Below, piece after piece: positions 17,393 through 27,234 of a stretch of DNA of 64,000 bases (within the stretch, counting starts at the first letter, position 1; every line of letters starts with the position of its first letter). A model generated the notes under the pieces. That model saw nothing but the letters and a program-made list of their open reading frames with translations. It had not been told where the DNA came from and made no database searches. Where the stretch lies: contig JAEZTL010000001.1 in the NCBI GenBank assembly GCA_023421395.1, forward strand, positions 83,883 to 147,882. Direction: 5' to 3'. The translations under genes were made by a program, and so were the position numbers. Source of the stretch: Bacillota bacterium. GTDB taxonomy: Bacteria > Bacillota > Clostridia > Christensenellales > Aristaeellaceae.

Positions 17393-17632
17393 ATGTCACC
17401 ACTTGGACTTATCGCAATCGGCGCCGGTATCGCGGTTTTGTGCGGCGCGGGGGCTGCCATCGGCATGGGCATCGCGACGGGCAAGGCGGCGGAGGCCATC
17501 GCGCGTCAGCCGGAGGCCTTCGGCAAGATCAACTCTTCGCTGCTTTTCGGCCTGATCCTGATGGAGACCTGCGCGATTTACGCGCTGCTGGTCTCGATTT
17601 TGCTGATTTTCGTTCTTGGAGCCAAGGTGTAA
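17393..17632 (+). CDS. atpE: ATP synthase Fo subunit c
   Basis: 79 aa, two-helix hairpin. The conserved loop is ARQPEA, and the ion-binding carboxylate is the Glu in LILMETCAIYALL of helix 2. The glutamine used for sodium binding in Na+-type c subunits is replaced by Met (AAIGMGIATGK), and the usual Glu-Ser-Thr triplet reads Glu-Thr-Cys, so proton coupling is the simpler prediction, though not proven. ATG at 17393 lies 7 bp after AGGAGG; a TTG at 17387 is in frame but too close. Confidence 0.95.
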   Translation: MSPLGLIAIGAGIAVLCGAGAAIGMGIATGKAAEAIARQPEAFGKINSSLLFGLILMETCAIYALLVSILLIFVLGAKV

Positions 17633-17668
17633 AAGGCCGTCAGGCACCAGAAACGGAGGGATGCCGGT

Positions 17669-18160
17669 TTGGAAGGACTGTTTAATCCGACGACCATTCT
17701 GCTGCACATGGTCAACACGGTGCTGCTCATGGCCGCGTTGTACTACCTTCTGTACAAGCCTGTAAAGAAGTTCCTGAAGGCGCGGGAGGAAAAGGTGGCC
17801 GGGCAGCTCGACAGCGCCGCGGAAAGCCAAAAACAGGCCGAGGCGCTTTTGAACGAGCGCAAACGTCAGCTTGACGGCGCGGCCAGCGAGGTCGCGGGCC
17901 TGATCAAGACCGGCGAAGCCCAGGGCAAAGCCCGGGCCGACGCCGTGGTCGCCGCCGCCGAAAGCGACGCCAGGCAGATCGCCGAAAAGGCGAAGGCCCA
18001 GGTTCGCACCATAGAACAGAACGCGCAGCAGGAGCTCTACAAGGACGCGGCAAAGCTGTCCGTTCAGATTGCGTCGCTGGTGCTTGAGCGCGAGGTCAAC
18101 ATTGAGGACCACAGGCGCCTGCTGGACGAGTTCCTTGAAAAGGCAGGCCGAAGCGAATGA
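17669..18160 (+). CDS. atpF: ATP synthase Fo subunit b
   Basis: 163 aa. One N-terminal membrane helix (LLHMVNTVLLMAALYYLLY) followed by a long charged coiled coil with Ala-rich heptads, the peripheral stalk. The C-terminal LLDEFLEKAGRSE end is normal, so it is not fused to delta. The TTG start at 17669 follows GGAGGG by 8 bp. The stop overlaps the atpH start (ATGA). Confidence 0.92.
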   Translation: MEGLFNPTTILLHMVNTVLLMAALYYLLYKPVKKFLKAREEKVAGQLDSAAESQKQAEALLNERKRQLDGAASEVAGLIKTGEAQGKARADAVVAAAESDARQIAEKAKAQVRTIEQNAQQELYKDAAKLSVQIASLVLEREVNIEDHRRLLDEFLEKAGRSE

Positions 18161-18388
18161 TTCAAGGCGTTGTGAATACCGCTTTTCCACTGACGCCGGA
18201 AGAGAAGGCCCGGCTCGAAGGCCGCATGGCCGATCTGCTGGGCGCTCCCGTGGCGCTTGAGGAACGGGTCGACAAGGCGCTTCTCGCGGGCATCACCGTG
18301 GAGATCGCCGGTCGCGTCATGGACAATTCGCTCAAGGGAAGGCTGGCGCTGGTGCAGCGCGAGCTGATGAAACGGGGGTCGATCCTCG

Positions 18389-18396
<8 letters not shown>
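18157..18396 (+). CDS. atpH: ATP synthase F1 subunit delta, reduced to the C-terminal domain
   Basis: 79 aa, whereas delta is normally about 180. What is present matches the C-terminal region only: LTPEEKARLEGRMADLLG, then VDKALLAGITVEIAG and VMDNSLKGRLALVQREL, equivalent to the final beta hairpin and helix of delta that contact subunit b. The N-terminal six-helix bundle, which normally grips the alpha N-termini at the top of F1, is absent. It is not fused to atpF and not in another frame. The start overlaps the atpF stop and the end overlaps atpA by 8 bp, so the short form looks intact rather than truncated by error. Confidence 0.85.
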
Positions 18397-19914
<1,518 letters not shown>

Positions 19915-19918
<4 letters not shown>

Positions 19919-20790
19919 ACAGCGTCTCCGAAATCCGCCACCACATCAAGGTCGTCGACGACACCTCGAAAATCACCAGGGCCATGCACCTGATCGCCTC
20001 GGCCAAGATGAAGCGGGCCATGAACCTGCACGACCAGAACCTGGCGTTTTTCAACCAGGTGCGCGCGGGCATCCGCTTCATCCTGGATACGGCGGGCGGG
20101 CCGATCAACAACCGCTTCTTCCGCGAACACGGCAGGAAGGCGGCCTATCTGGTGATCGCGGCGGATAAGGGCCTTTGCGGCGGATACAACCAGCAGGTTT
20201 TAAAGCTGGCGCTGGACACCATCGAAAACAGCGGACACTTGAATGTCAAGCTGTTCACCGTGGGCCACATCGCGACCGACTTCTTTTTCCGGCGGGGCAT
20301 GACGCCCGACGTGCATTTTCAGCACATCATCCAGAACCCGACGCTGCGACATGCCCGCAGGATTACCGCCACGCTGATCGAGCTGTTTCTGTCCAAAGCC
20401 GTGGATGAGGTCTACGTCATCTACACAATGATGGGCGAGCGCGGTGTGCTGACACCGACGGTAATGCGGCTTTTGCCGCTTCTGCCGGTGGATTTTTCCG
20501 ACACTTCGCCCATTCACGCCAAGGTTGCCGGGTTCGAATTCTTTCCTTCGCCCGCGGACGTGGCCGAGGCGATGGCCCACGACTACCTGATGGGGCTGGT
20601 ATATTCGGCGCTGGCTCAGTCCTACGCCAGCGAAAACCGCGCGCGCATGACCGCCATGGACAACGCCACCCGCAACGCCGGCGAGATGCTGGAAAAGCTC
20701 AGGCTGCAGCTCAACCATGTGCGCCAGGATGCGATCACGCAGGAAATCACCGAGATCATGGGCGGCTCAGTAGGGGAGGAACAGGAATGA
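19915..20790 (+). CDS. atpG: ATP synthase F1 subunit gamma
   Basis: 291 aa, the central rotor shaft. N-terminal helix SEIRHHIKVVDDTSKITRAM and a C-terminal helix ending RQDAITQEITEIMGG form the coiled coil that turns within alpha3beta3; ADKGLCGGYNQQV is a family signature. ATG at 19915 overlaps the atpA stop; the longer frame to 19888 would start inside atpA. Length is normal. Confidence 0.95.
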
Positions 20791-22199
20791 CAAACGGAAC
20801 CGTGGTGCGCATTATTGGGCCGGTTCTGGACGTGGAATTTGAAAAAGGCGCGTTCCCGCCAATCCACACGCTGCTATATGCCGTCAGCGGCAGCCGCAAG
20901 GTGGCCATGGAGGTTATGCAGCACCGGGGCGACTGTGTGCGCTGCATCGCGCTGGAGGCCACAGAAGGGCTGTCCCGCGGTCTGCCCGTGGAAAATACCG
21001 GCGCGCCCATCACCGTACCGGTGGGGCGCAAGACGCTGGGCCGGGCGCTGGACGTGCTCGGCAAGCCCATTGACGGCAAACCCCCGGTGCAACCGGATGA
21101 GCTGCTGCCTATCCACCGCAGCGCGCCCAGCTTCGACAAGCAGATGCCCGCCGCCCAGATGTTTGAGACGGGCATCAAGGTCATCGACCTTCTGGCGCCT
21201 TACGCCAAGGGTGGCAAGATCGGCCTGTTCGGCGGCGCCGGCGTGGGCAAGACTGTGCTGATCCTGGAACTCATCCACAACATCGCCATTGAGCACGGCG
21301 GCTTTTCCGTGTTCACTGGCGTCGGTGAGCGTTCCCGCGAGGGAAACGACCTGATGCTTGAAATGGAACGATCCGGCGTCATCGACAAGACCGCCATGGT
21401 GTTTGGCCAGATGAACGAACCGCCGGGAGCGCGCATGCGCGTGGCCATGACCGGGCTGACGCTGGCCGAGCACTTCCGAGACTCCGAAAAGCAGGACGTG
21501 CTGCTGTTCATCGACAACATCTTCCGCTTCATCCAGGCGGGCAGCGAGGTGTCGGCACTCCTGGGCCGCATTCCTTCGGCGGTAGGCTACCAGCCCACGC
21601 TGGCCACGGAGATCGGCGCGCTCGAAGAGCGGATCACCTCCACCAGCGACGGCTCCATTACGTCGGTGCAGGCTGTCTATGTGCCGGCCGACGACCTGAC
21701 GGATCCCGCTCCCGCAGCGATCTTTTCCCATCTGGACGCCACCACCGTGCTGTCCAGGCAGGTGGCGGAGCTTGGTATCTATCCGGCGGTCAGCCCGCTG
21801 GATTCGTCCTCCCGCATCCTGTCGCCGGACGTAGTGGGCGAGGAGCACTACCGCGTGGCGCTGCGCGTGCTGGCGGCGCTGCAGCGCTACCGCGAGCTGC
21901 AGGATATCATCGCCATCCTCGGCATGGACGAACTGACCGAGGAGGACAAAAAGACCGTGCTGCGCGCCCGCCGCATCCAGCGATTCCTCTCTCAGCCAAT
22001 GCACGTGGCGGAGGTGTTCAGCGGCATCCCCGGCAAGTATGTCAAGGTCGCTGACACCGTGGCCTCCTTTAAGGCCATCGTGGATGGCGAGGTGGACGAC
22101 CTGCCCGAGGCCGCCTTCTTCATGGTGGGCACACTGGACGAGGCGAAGGAGAAGGGCGGGCAGCTGATCAAAGCGGCCCAGGGCCAGGAGGAGGCGTGA
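20787..22199 (+). CDS. atpD: ATP synthase F1 subunit beta
   Basis: 470 aa catalytic subunit. Walker A GGAGVGKTVLI near residue 150; GERSREGNDL with the catalytic Glu; LLFIDNIFRFIQAGSEVSALLG is the Walker B region; and the signature PAVSPLDSSSRIL is present. It overlaps atpG by 4 bp. The C-terminus (GQEEA) carries the GGAGG used by atpC. Confidence 0.98.
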   Translation: MTNGTVVRIIGPVLDVEFEKGAFPPIHTLLYAVSGSRKVAMEVMQHRGDCVRCIALEATEGLSRGLPVENTGAPITVPVGRKTLGRALDVLGKPIDGKPPVQPDELLPIHRSAPSFDKQMPAAQMFETGIKVIDLLAPYAKGGKIGLFGGAGVGKTVLILELIHNIAIEHGGFSVFTGVGERSREGNDLMLEMERSGVIDKTAMVFGQMNEPPGARMRVAMTGLTLAEHFRDSEKQDVLLFIDNIFRFIQAGSEVSALLGRIPSAVGYQPTLATEIGALEERITSTSDGSITSVQAVYVPADDLTDPAPAAIFSHLDATTVLSRQVAELGIYPAVSPLDSSSRILSPDVVGEEHYRVALRVLAALQRYRELQDIIAILGMDELTEEDKKTVLRARRIQRFLSQPMHVAEVFSGIPGKYVKVADTVASFKAIVDGEVDDLPEAAFFMVGTLDEAKEKGGQLIKAAQGQEEA

Positions 22200-22203
22200 G
22201 CGC

Positions 22204-22614
22204 TTGACGTTTCATCTTTCGGTGGTGACGCCGGAGCGCGCTTTCTTCGACGATGAAGTCGAGATGGTGGTGCTGCAGGCGCAGGACGGTGAGTTTGGCG
22301 TGGAGCCCGGCCACTCGCCCGCGCTGGTGGCGCTCGGCGAAGGCATCACCCGCATACGACAGGAGGGGGAGTGGCGCTGGTTCGCAGCGTCCAGCGGGTA
22401 CGCGTCTATCCTGCCGGACGGCGTGTACGCGGTGCTGCAAACCGCGGAATGGCCCGAGGAGATCGATGTCAACCGCGCGCAGCGGGAAAAAGAGGAAGCC
22501 GAGGAGATCATGCGCCAGAAGCAGAGCATGCAGGAATACGCAATGACCCGTTCCATGCTCGCCCGTGCGATGGTGCGCCTCCGGGTAACCAAGGAATCCA
22601 GCGACACGAAGTGA
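22204..22614 (+). CDS. atpC: ATP synthase F1 subunit epsilon
   Basis: 136 aa. N-terminal beta sandwich (FHLSVVTPERAFFDDEVEMV, GEFGVEPGHSPALVALGEG) and a C-terminal two-helix region able to inhibit hydrolysis. TTG start at 22204 uses the AGGAGGAGG at the end of atpD. Last gene of the operon. Confidence 0.93.
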   Translation: MTFHLSVVTPERAFFDDEVEMVVLQAQDGEFGVEPGHSPALVALGEGITRIRQEGEWRWFAASSGYASILPDGVYAVLQTAEWPEEIDVNRAQREKEEAEEIMRQKQSMQEYAMTRSMLARAMVRLRVTKESSDTK

Positions 22615-22623
22615 ACCTATAAT

Positions 22624-22656
22624 GCGCGCACCGCCGGTCAGTCCGGCGGTGCGCGC
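22624..22656 (+). terminator. Strong hairpin after atpC without T-tract
   Basis: GCGCGCACCGCCGG (22624-22637) and CCGGCGGTGCGCGC (22643-22656) form a perfect 14-bp stem 10 bp after the atpC stop. The sequence following is not T-rich, so it may protect the 3' end or need Rho rather than act as an intrinsic terminator. Confidence 0.55.
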
Positions 22657-22841
22657 AGTCTATCCTCAAGGTTCCCGAAGGGTTCAGGCATTGCCGGTGA
22701 CGTGCGGGCGGGGAAGAGGACCGCGCCGTCCGTGCCCCGATCGCATGACGGAGGCGACATCATCAGTCAGCGCGCCGCCCGGAAACTCTTGAAAATCTCA
22801 GGCCGCGCGGCAAAAACCCTCACGGGATCAACGCTTGGTGA

Positions 22842-24290
22842 TCAGAGCCGCTGCTTCAGTTCGTCGATCAGCCCCTGCAGAAAACCGCACAGCACATCAT
22901 CGCTTTCCACATGCTTTCCCAGCAGCTCCTCCGTAAAAAAGCTCTGGTAAAGCGCGGTGAACTCTGCCAGCGTGATCACCGGCGCGCCCGACGTGGTATT
23001 CCAGGGATGGGAGAACTGCACGCCCAGTCGGTCCAGGCAAAGGATCTGCAGCGGCCCGCACGCTGAAAGAGGGCCCTTGGCCAGGTGGAGCTTGAAGTAG
23101 TGCATCTCTTGCGTACGGCGCAGACAATCCGTCAGAATGGCGATGCGTTCCATGGCCGAGAAGGGGCGGACGCCCAGCGGCTGATTGAAGAGCATCCCCG
23201 TCTCGGCGAAGCGGCGCAGCCCGTCACGCTGCGTGATAAAATGGGAAGGAGACTTCTTTTCATAGATGTTGCGGTTGCGCTGCAGCTGAATCCATTTGAG
23301 TTCCGAGACCATCGCGCTGGACATCGGAGATTCCCCCGAGCCGTCCCGGATCAACCCGTCGATCAGCTCGCTGGGGATCGTCGAAAGCGGAATGTCCGGC
23401 TTAATCCCGTAGAGCGCACGGTCCTTCTCCTGAAGGTAGGCGTGCTTGGAGTCCAGCAGCAGATCGGACCGCGGATCCGCCGCGTGTTCCTCCTTGATGG
23501 GCGCGTACCAGCGTCCCTGCTCGGCGATGCGCCGCACCAGCATGTCGAAAATCCCGCTTTTTTCGTCGTTCTCATAGATCAGGCAGCGGTTGGCGACGAA
23601 CACGATCACATGGGTGCCGAAGCTGCCGTCCGCACGCTGAAAGCGCACGATCGCGTGGCTCTGAGACAGGAACTCCTTGTCCAGCGTCGACGGGCGCGAC
23701 ATCTTGTAGCCGTGGTAGCAGGGCAGGCACACCGCGGGCAAAGCCGTTCGCACGGCACGGATAATCTGGCTGCCGTCGCCCTCCAGCGAGAAATAGTGGT
23801 ACACCTGAATGTTCTTCGAGGGCGCGATGTCGGTCAGCAGATCCCGCACCTCGGAAAAGAGCGGGTAGACGAGGCTGGAGGCGATGTGAATCGTGGCGGA
23901 GTGGACGGTTCTGTAGAAATCAAGCAGCTGCGCGGTGCTTGTGAAGCGCGCAGAGCCGTAGCTTTCGAGGGGGAAAGGCATCGAGGGGATCGCCTCGTTG
24001 TTCAGCAGCCGCCACATCTCCATGTTCGCGCTGTAGGCGTTTATACCCAGTCGGCTGACCTCCAGCGCCCGCTCCAGCTCCTTGAACTCCGCCGCGTCAA
24101 AGACCGGCGGTGTCACGCTCAGCAGCGCCTGGAAAAAATGCTCCGCGGCCTGTACGGAGCTCTGCGCGTGCAGAATCCTGGACAGCGTGGTATTGCTGCG
24201 GATATTTAGGCGGCGCGTCATTTCGGAGATGGTGATGCGGTGCTTTTTCATTAGCCCGCTCAGGCTCTTATCAAAAGTCTGAATGGTCAA
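22842..24290 (-). CDS. Large HTH-containing protein, probable regulator of unknown family
   Basis: 482 aa. The N-terminal 55 residues look like an XRE/lambda-repressor-type helix-turn-helix: LSGLMKKHRITISEMTRRLN followed by IRSNTTLSRIL. The remaining 430 residues are soluble, mixed alpha/beta and unrecognised (for example VYHYFSLEGDGSQIIRAVR, GTHVIVFVANRCLIYEND). No kinase, TPR or sugar-binding motif is visible. The TTG start at 24290 follows AGAAAGGAGG by 9 bp; an ATG at 24329 would overlap the promoter. Divergent from rubrerythrin, with about 170 bp between. Function not assigned. Confidence 0.7.
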   Translation of the reverse strand: MTIQTFDKSLSGLMKKHRITISEMTRRLNIRSNTTLSRILHAQSSVQAAEHFFQALLSVTPPVFDAAEFKELERALEVSRLGINAYSANMEMWRLLNNEAIPSMPFPLESYGSARFTSTAQLLDFYRTVHSATIHIASSLVYPLFSEVRDLLTDIAPSKNIQVYHYFSLEGDGSQIIRAVRTALPAVCLPCYHGYKMSRPSTLDKEFLSQSHAIVRFQRADGSFGTHVIVFVANRCLIYENDEKSGIFDMLVRRIAEQGRWYAPIKEEHAADPRSDLLLDSKHAYLQEKDRALYGIKPDIPLSTIPSELIDGLIRDGSGESPMSSAMVSELKWIQLQRNRNIYEKKSPSHFITQRDGLRRFAETGMLFNQPLGVRPFSAMERIAILTDCLRRTQEMHYFKLHLAKGPLSACGPLQILCLDRLGVQFSHPWNTTSGAPVITLAEFTALYQSFFTEELLGKHVESDDVLCGFLQGLIDELKQRL

Positions 24291-24319
24291 CGCGACGCGC
24301 CTCCTTTCTGTTTTGGAAT

Positions 24320-24348
24320 ATTTTAACATATGGGAAAAGCGACGTCAA
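24320..24348 (-). promoter_or_regulatory. Promoter of the large HTH gene
   Basis: TTGACG (24343-24348) and TAAAAT (24320-24325) on the minus strand, 17 bp apart, 30 bp before the TTG start. Confidence 0.7.
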
Positions 24349-24459
24349 CATCGCGGCAGAACTCCGCGCTTTCGTATAAGCGTTGTTTCAGAAGCGCGGC
24401 AAACGGGTAACAATAATACCGGTCAATGCGCGAATTTTTTCACGGGAGGACTGATTGTT

Positions 24460-25002
24460 ATGAAAGAATTGAAGGGATCCCGCACAGAAGCGAATCTCAA
24501 CGCCGCGTTTGCCGGCGAGTCGATGGCGCGCAACAAGTATACCTATTATGCGTCCCGCGCCAAGAAGGACGGCTTTGAGCAAATCGGGGCGATTTTTCTG
24601 GAGACGGCTGAGAATGAAAAGGAGCACGCCAAGCTGTGGTACAAGCGCCTGCACGGCGGCGCGGTCGCTGATACCGTGACCAACCTCAAGGACGCCGCCG
24701 CCGGCGAACATTACGAGTGGACCGATATGTACGCAGGCTTTGCGAAGGTTGCCCGCGAGGAAGGCTTCGACGATATCGCCGCGCAGTTTGAGGCGGTTGC
24801 CAAGGTCGAAAAGGAGCACGAGGCCCGCTACCTGAAGCTGTGCGAAAACGTCGAGGGCGGATTGGTGTTCACCCGCGACGGCATGCGCATGTGGCAGTGC
24901 CGCAACTGCGGACACATCGCCATCGGCCCCTCCGCACCGCAGGTCTGCCCGGTCTGCCTGCATCCCCAGGCGTTCTTCCAGCTGAAGGAAGAGAACTACT
25001 AA
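24460..25002 (+). CDS. Rubrerythrin
   Basis: 180 aa. A non-heme di-iron peroxidase that reduces hydrogen peroxide in anaerobes. The ferritin-like domain supplies EANLNAAFAGESMARNKY, ETAENEKEHAKLWY and AKVEKEHEARY, the ExxH di-iron ligands. A C-terminal rubredoxin-like domain binds one iron through CRNCG and CPVCLHPQAFF. The start ATG at 24460 follows ACGGGAGGA. A hairpin follows. It is a single gene; the divergent HTH gene could be its regulator, but nothing shows this. Confidence 0.96.
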   Translation: MKELKGSRTEANLNAAFAGESMARNKYTYYASRAKKDGFEQIGAIFLETAENEKEHAKLWYKRLHGGAVADTVTNLKDAAAGEHYEWTDMYAGFAKVAREEGFDDIAAQFEAVAKVEKEHEARYLKLCENVEGGLVFTRDGMRMWQCRNCGHIAIGPSAPQVCPVCLHPQAFFQLKEENY

Positions 25003-25023
25003 GCGGGACCCCACGGTAACTTT

Positions 25024-25055
25024 GAAGCGCCGGAACCGAAAGGCTCCGGCGCTTC
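25024..25055 (+). terminator. Probable terminator of rubrerythrin
   Basis: GAAGCGCCGGA (25024-25034) pairs with TCCGGCGCTTC (25045-25055), followed by TGAGTTT. The T-tract is short. Between this and 25289 I see only a further inverted repeat, CCGTTCC...GGAACGG near 25190-25220, and no gene. Confidence 0.6.
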
Positions 25056-25289
25056 TGAGTTTCAAGAACCGCTGGTTTTGGTATGCGCGGGAGAAAGCCG
25101 GTGGAAGCCTGAAGGCCTCGCAGCTTTTCCGGCGGTGCGCCGACGAAGAGCGCTGCGCCTTCTCCCGGTGCGCATGCCGGAAGCAGAAACCGTTCCAGGC
25201 GTCGACGCCGGGAACGGCTGAAGACTCGCGGAGGCCTTGCGGATGGACAGAAGCGCCGGGGGTTCAAGCGCCCGTTCGTGCAGGGGGAA

Positions 25290-26459
25290 CTATGCGCTCG
25301 CCTCGTAGTCCTCGCACAGCCGGTCAAAAAGCTGAAGCGCGTCCGAGATGTCTTCAACCCGCCTCGTGACGGACGCGTACTGGAAGTCCACCGGTTCAAG
25401 CCCTTCGAAGTACCGCGCGTACGCCCGGGCGTAGTCGGCTTCCGAAAGCTGTTCGCCCTGGAAACGGAATTCCTTTCGGCCATAATCCTGCGCCTGGTCC
25501 TCGAAGGCGTCGTAGGTGCCGAACTGCTCGGTCAGCGTCAGCCGCCCCGGCGCGTAGTCGATGATGGAATGGCTTTCACTCCGGGTTCCCTGCATGATGT
25601 ACAGATCGTAGAACAGCCAGAAGGCCTCGCCGCGTTCCTGGTCCCGGTAAAGATGGAAAAGATCGCCCGGATCCGTATCGAAGGAGATGTACATCTGCGC
25701 GGGGCTGTCAATATCCGAAGCAGAAAGCACAAGGCATTCCGCCACGTGGGAAGCGTAAGGGCAGACGATCATTTCCGGTGTGCCGTCCATATCCAGATCA
25801 ATCAGCTTCAGCCAGTCAACGGACGCGTAAGGATCGCTGCGGAAGTGGCGGCGGAGGTATATGCGAAAGCGGCTGCGCCAGGAGTCGTCTTCCGGTTCCC
25901 CGTTGTCGGCGGGGATGACCCCGATGTCGGTGATGCAGGTATCTTTGTATTTTGAGCCCTTGTAGACGGTGGAGAGCTCGACGGTGAGGGAGCCGGTGGT
26001 CACGGGCTCATCAAAGAGCACCAACTGCGGGCCGCGCACGTCGTCCAGCGTCAGCGGGACGGGCGCTTCGCCGTCCACGCCGATCAGGATGCGCCTCGGC
26101 CGCGCATTCTTCTTATAGACATCCTGGGATTTCTGATATCCGGCGCGGATGACGAAGCCCAGGATCTGCTGGGTGGGAAAGGAGAGGCTCAGCCATTCGC
26201 CCTCGCCGTTGCCGGAGGCCGCCTCCGCCCAAGTGGTGCGGAGATTTCCGTCCGCCGCGTTTGACGCCGGATAGGCGCCGTACTCGTCCGTCAGTTCGCT
26301 GGAAGCGGAGACTTCCACCCGGCTTGGGGAGAGCGTGCCGTAACTGCTGGAATCACCGGCCAGGCGCGCATCCGTCAAGGCCAGCGCGCCTTCGGGCATT
26401 AGAGTGAGAACCAGACAGGCGGCGATCGCCGCGGCCAGCGCATGAAGCGGGCGCACCAT
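25290..26459 (-). CDS. Secreted protein with discoidin-like (NADase-type glycan-binding) domain
   Basis: 389 aa. The N-terminus MVRPLHALAAAIAACLVLTL ends in ALA, a Sec signal peptide. About residues 30-190 resemble the F5/8-type C/discoidin-like domain seen next to bacterial NADase and other secreted proteins: ELTDEYGAYPASNAADGNLR, TTWAEAASGNGEGEWLSLSF and QILGFVIRAGYQ. The second half is acidic and unrecognised, with a DLDMDGTPEMIV stretch resembling a calcium-binding or VCBS-like strand. Start at 26459 follows GGAAGGG. It may bind glycans at the surface; no enzymatic motif is seen. Confidence 0.75.
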   Translation of the reverse strand: MVRPLHALAAAIAACLVLTLMPEGALALTDARLAGDSSSYGTLSPSRVEVSASSELTDEYGAYPASNAADGNLRTTWAEAASGNGEGEWLSLSFPTQQILGFVIRAGYQKSQDVYKKNARPRRILIGVDGEAPVPLTLDDVRGPQLVLFDEPVTTGSLTVELSTVYKGSKYKDTCITDIGVIPADNGEPEDDSWRSRFRIYLRRHFRSDPYASVDWLKLIDLDMDGTPEMIVCPYASHVAECLVLSASDIDSPAQMYISFDTDPGDLFHLYRDQERGEAFWLFYDLYIMQGTRSESHSIIDYAPGRLTLTEQFGTYDAFEDQAQDYGRKEFRFQGEQLSEADYARAYARYFEGLEPVDFQYASVTRRVEDISDALQLFDRLCEDYEASA

Positions 26460-26530
26460 GATGAAACACCCTTCCTTCAATAGAATCTCAAGAGCTCGCG
26501 GCGCCGGACGAACCGGCGCGATCCTTCCAT

Positions 26531-26559
26531 ATCGTACCATAATCTTTGCGTTTTGACAA
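26531..26559 (-). promoter_or_regulatory. Promoter of the discoidin-like secreted protein
   Basis: TTGTCA (26554-26559) and TACGAT (26531-26536) on the minus strand, 17-bp spacer. Confidence 0.65.
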
Positions 26560-26633
26560 ATTTTTCGCGTAGGAACAGCGAGATCATGCCCGGCCACGCC
26601 AGCGCCGGAGCGTATGTTTTACATTGCAGAGGG

Positions 26634-26663
26634 TTGACACGAAGTCGAGCAGGGGCCTATACT
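26634..26663 (+). promoter_or_regulatory. Promoter of the M-box/mgtA transcript
   Basis: TTGACA (26634-26639) and TATACT (26658-26663) with an 18-bp spacer, ending just before the aptamer. Confidence 0.75.
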
Positions 26664-26673
26664 GGTTAATGAA

Positions 26674-26822
26674 AATCGGTAGGTGAGGCTACCACAGGGA
26701 TACGGATTGCTGCCGCGAAGCCGTGGAGACACGGCGAGCTGGTCGAACAGTCTATGTCGATTCAAGGCATAGGATAACGCAATTTCACCGCCCTGCGAAG
26801 CCAAAACTCGAACGATGGCCGA
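26674..26822 (+). ncRNA. M-box (ykoK) magnesium riboswitch
   Basis: The 5' conserved core GGTAGGTGAGGCTACC is the hallmark of the M-box, followed by GGGATACGGATTGCTGCCGC, a GCCGTGGAGACACGGC hairpin and the closing GCGAAGCCAAAACTCGAACG segment. M-box aptamers fold when magnesium is plentiful and switch off transport genes. The gene downstream, after the leader, is an MgtA-type magnesium ATPase, which fits. Boundaries are approximate. Confidence 0.88.
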
Positions 26823-26833
26823 AGCCCTTGCTT

Positions 26834-26867
26834 TCCGCCGCGTTCGAAACCGGCGGAATTTTCTTTT
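26834..26867 (+). terminator. Terminator of the M-box expression platform
   Basis: CCGCCG (26835-26840) and CGGCGG (26851-26856) around a 10-base loop, followed by AATTTTCTTTT. It directly follows the aptamer, as expected for magnesium-dependent termination. Confidence 0.75.
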
Positions 26868-27000
26868 AAAGGATGTGAGCGGTGTGTCCGGGTCCATAGA
26901 GGTTCCTCGAAGTGCGGCGTCGGGCGCCGGGCATTGCCTTATGCGAAAAACGTTCAGGGGCGGCTTATAGCCGCTCCCCGGCGCGTTACGCACATGCTTC

Positions 27001-27026
27001 GCCGCCCGCCTTGCGGGCGGCTTTTT
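27001..27026 (+). terminator. Second terminator in the mgtA leader
   Basis: GCCGCCCGC (27001-27009) and GCGGGCGGC (27013-27021) form a perfect stem with a three-base loop and TTTTT after it. It lies 134 bp past the M-box terminator and over 200 bp before mgtA. Another hairpin (AGGGGCGGC...GCCGCTCCCC, 26956-26979) precedes it. Confidence 0.8.
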
Positions 27027-27082
27027 GCATGATTTTACATGCGTGCGATTTTACGGCGACACAATAAGCGAGGTGATTGGGC

Positions 27083-27181
27083 ATGCAATCCGGTCCATGC
27101 GGCGGCCGATCAGGAATCATCAAAGACCGCGGCGCTGGCGGGTGCCGCCGGGCGGATGGTGCCCGGGGAGAACCCCGCTGA
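27083..27181 (+). CDS. Putative 32-aa leader ORF upstream of mgtA
   Basis: ATG at 27083 lies 5 bp after GAGGTGAT, an eight-base match to the 16S 3' end and one of the strongest ribosome binding sites in the window. It reads MQSGPCGGRSG, then IIKDRGAGG, and stops 53 bp before mgtA. The product is Gly- and Arg-rich without a recognised domain. It lies after both terminators of the leader. A regulatory upstream ORF, as mgtL is in Salmonella, is one possibility; a chance site is another. Confidence 0.35.
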   Translation: MQSGPCGGRSGIIKDRGAGGCRRADGARGEPR

Positions 27182-27234
27182 AGTCCCGCAGTCTTGCATC
27201 GGGCGCGTAATGCGCCTGCGAGGAGGTGCGGATC

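Noticed and set aside
24869..25483. 204-residue minus-strand frame over the rubrerythrin 3' end
   Set aside because: Arg/Pro/Ser-rich and overlaps two real genes; no start signal.
27073..27210. Proline-containing upstream ORF with a Pro-Pro-Gly stall motif before mgtA
   Set aside because: Its GTG touches the ribosome binding site, and its internal ATG has none. The site fits the other frame starting at 27083.
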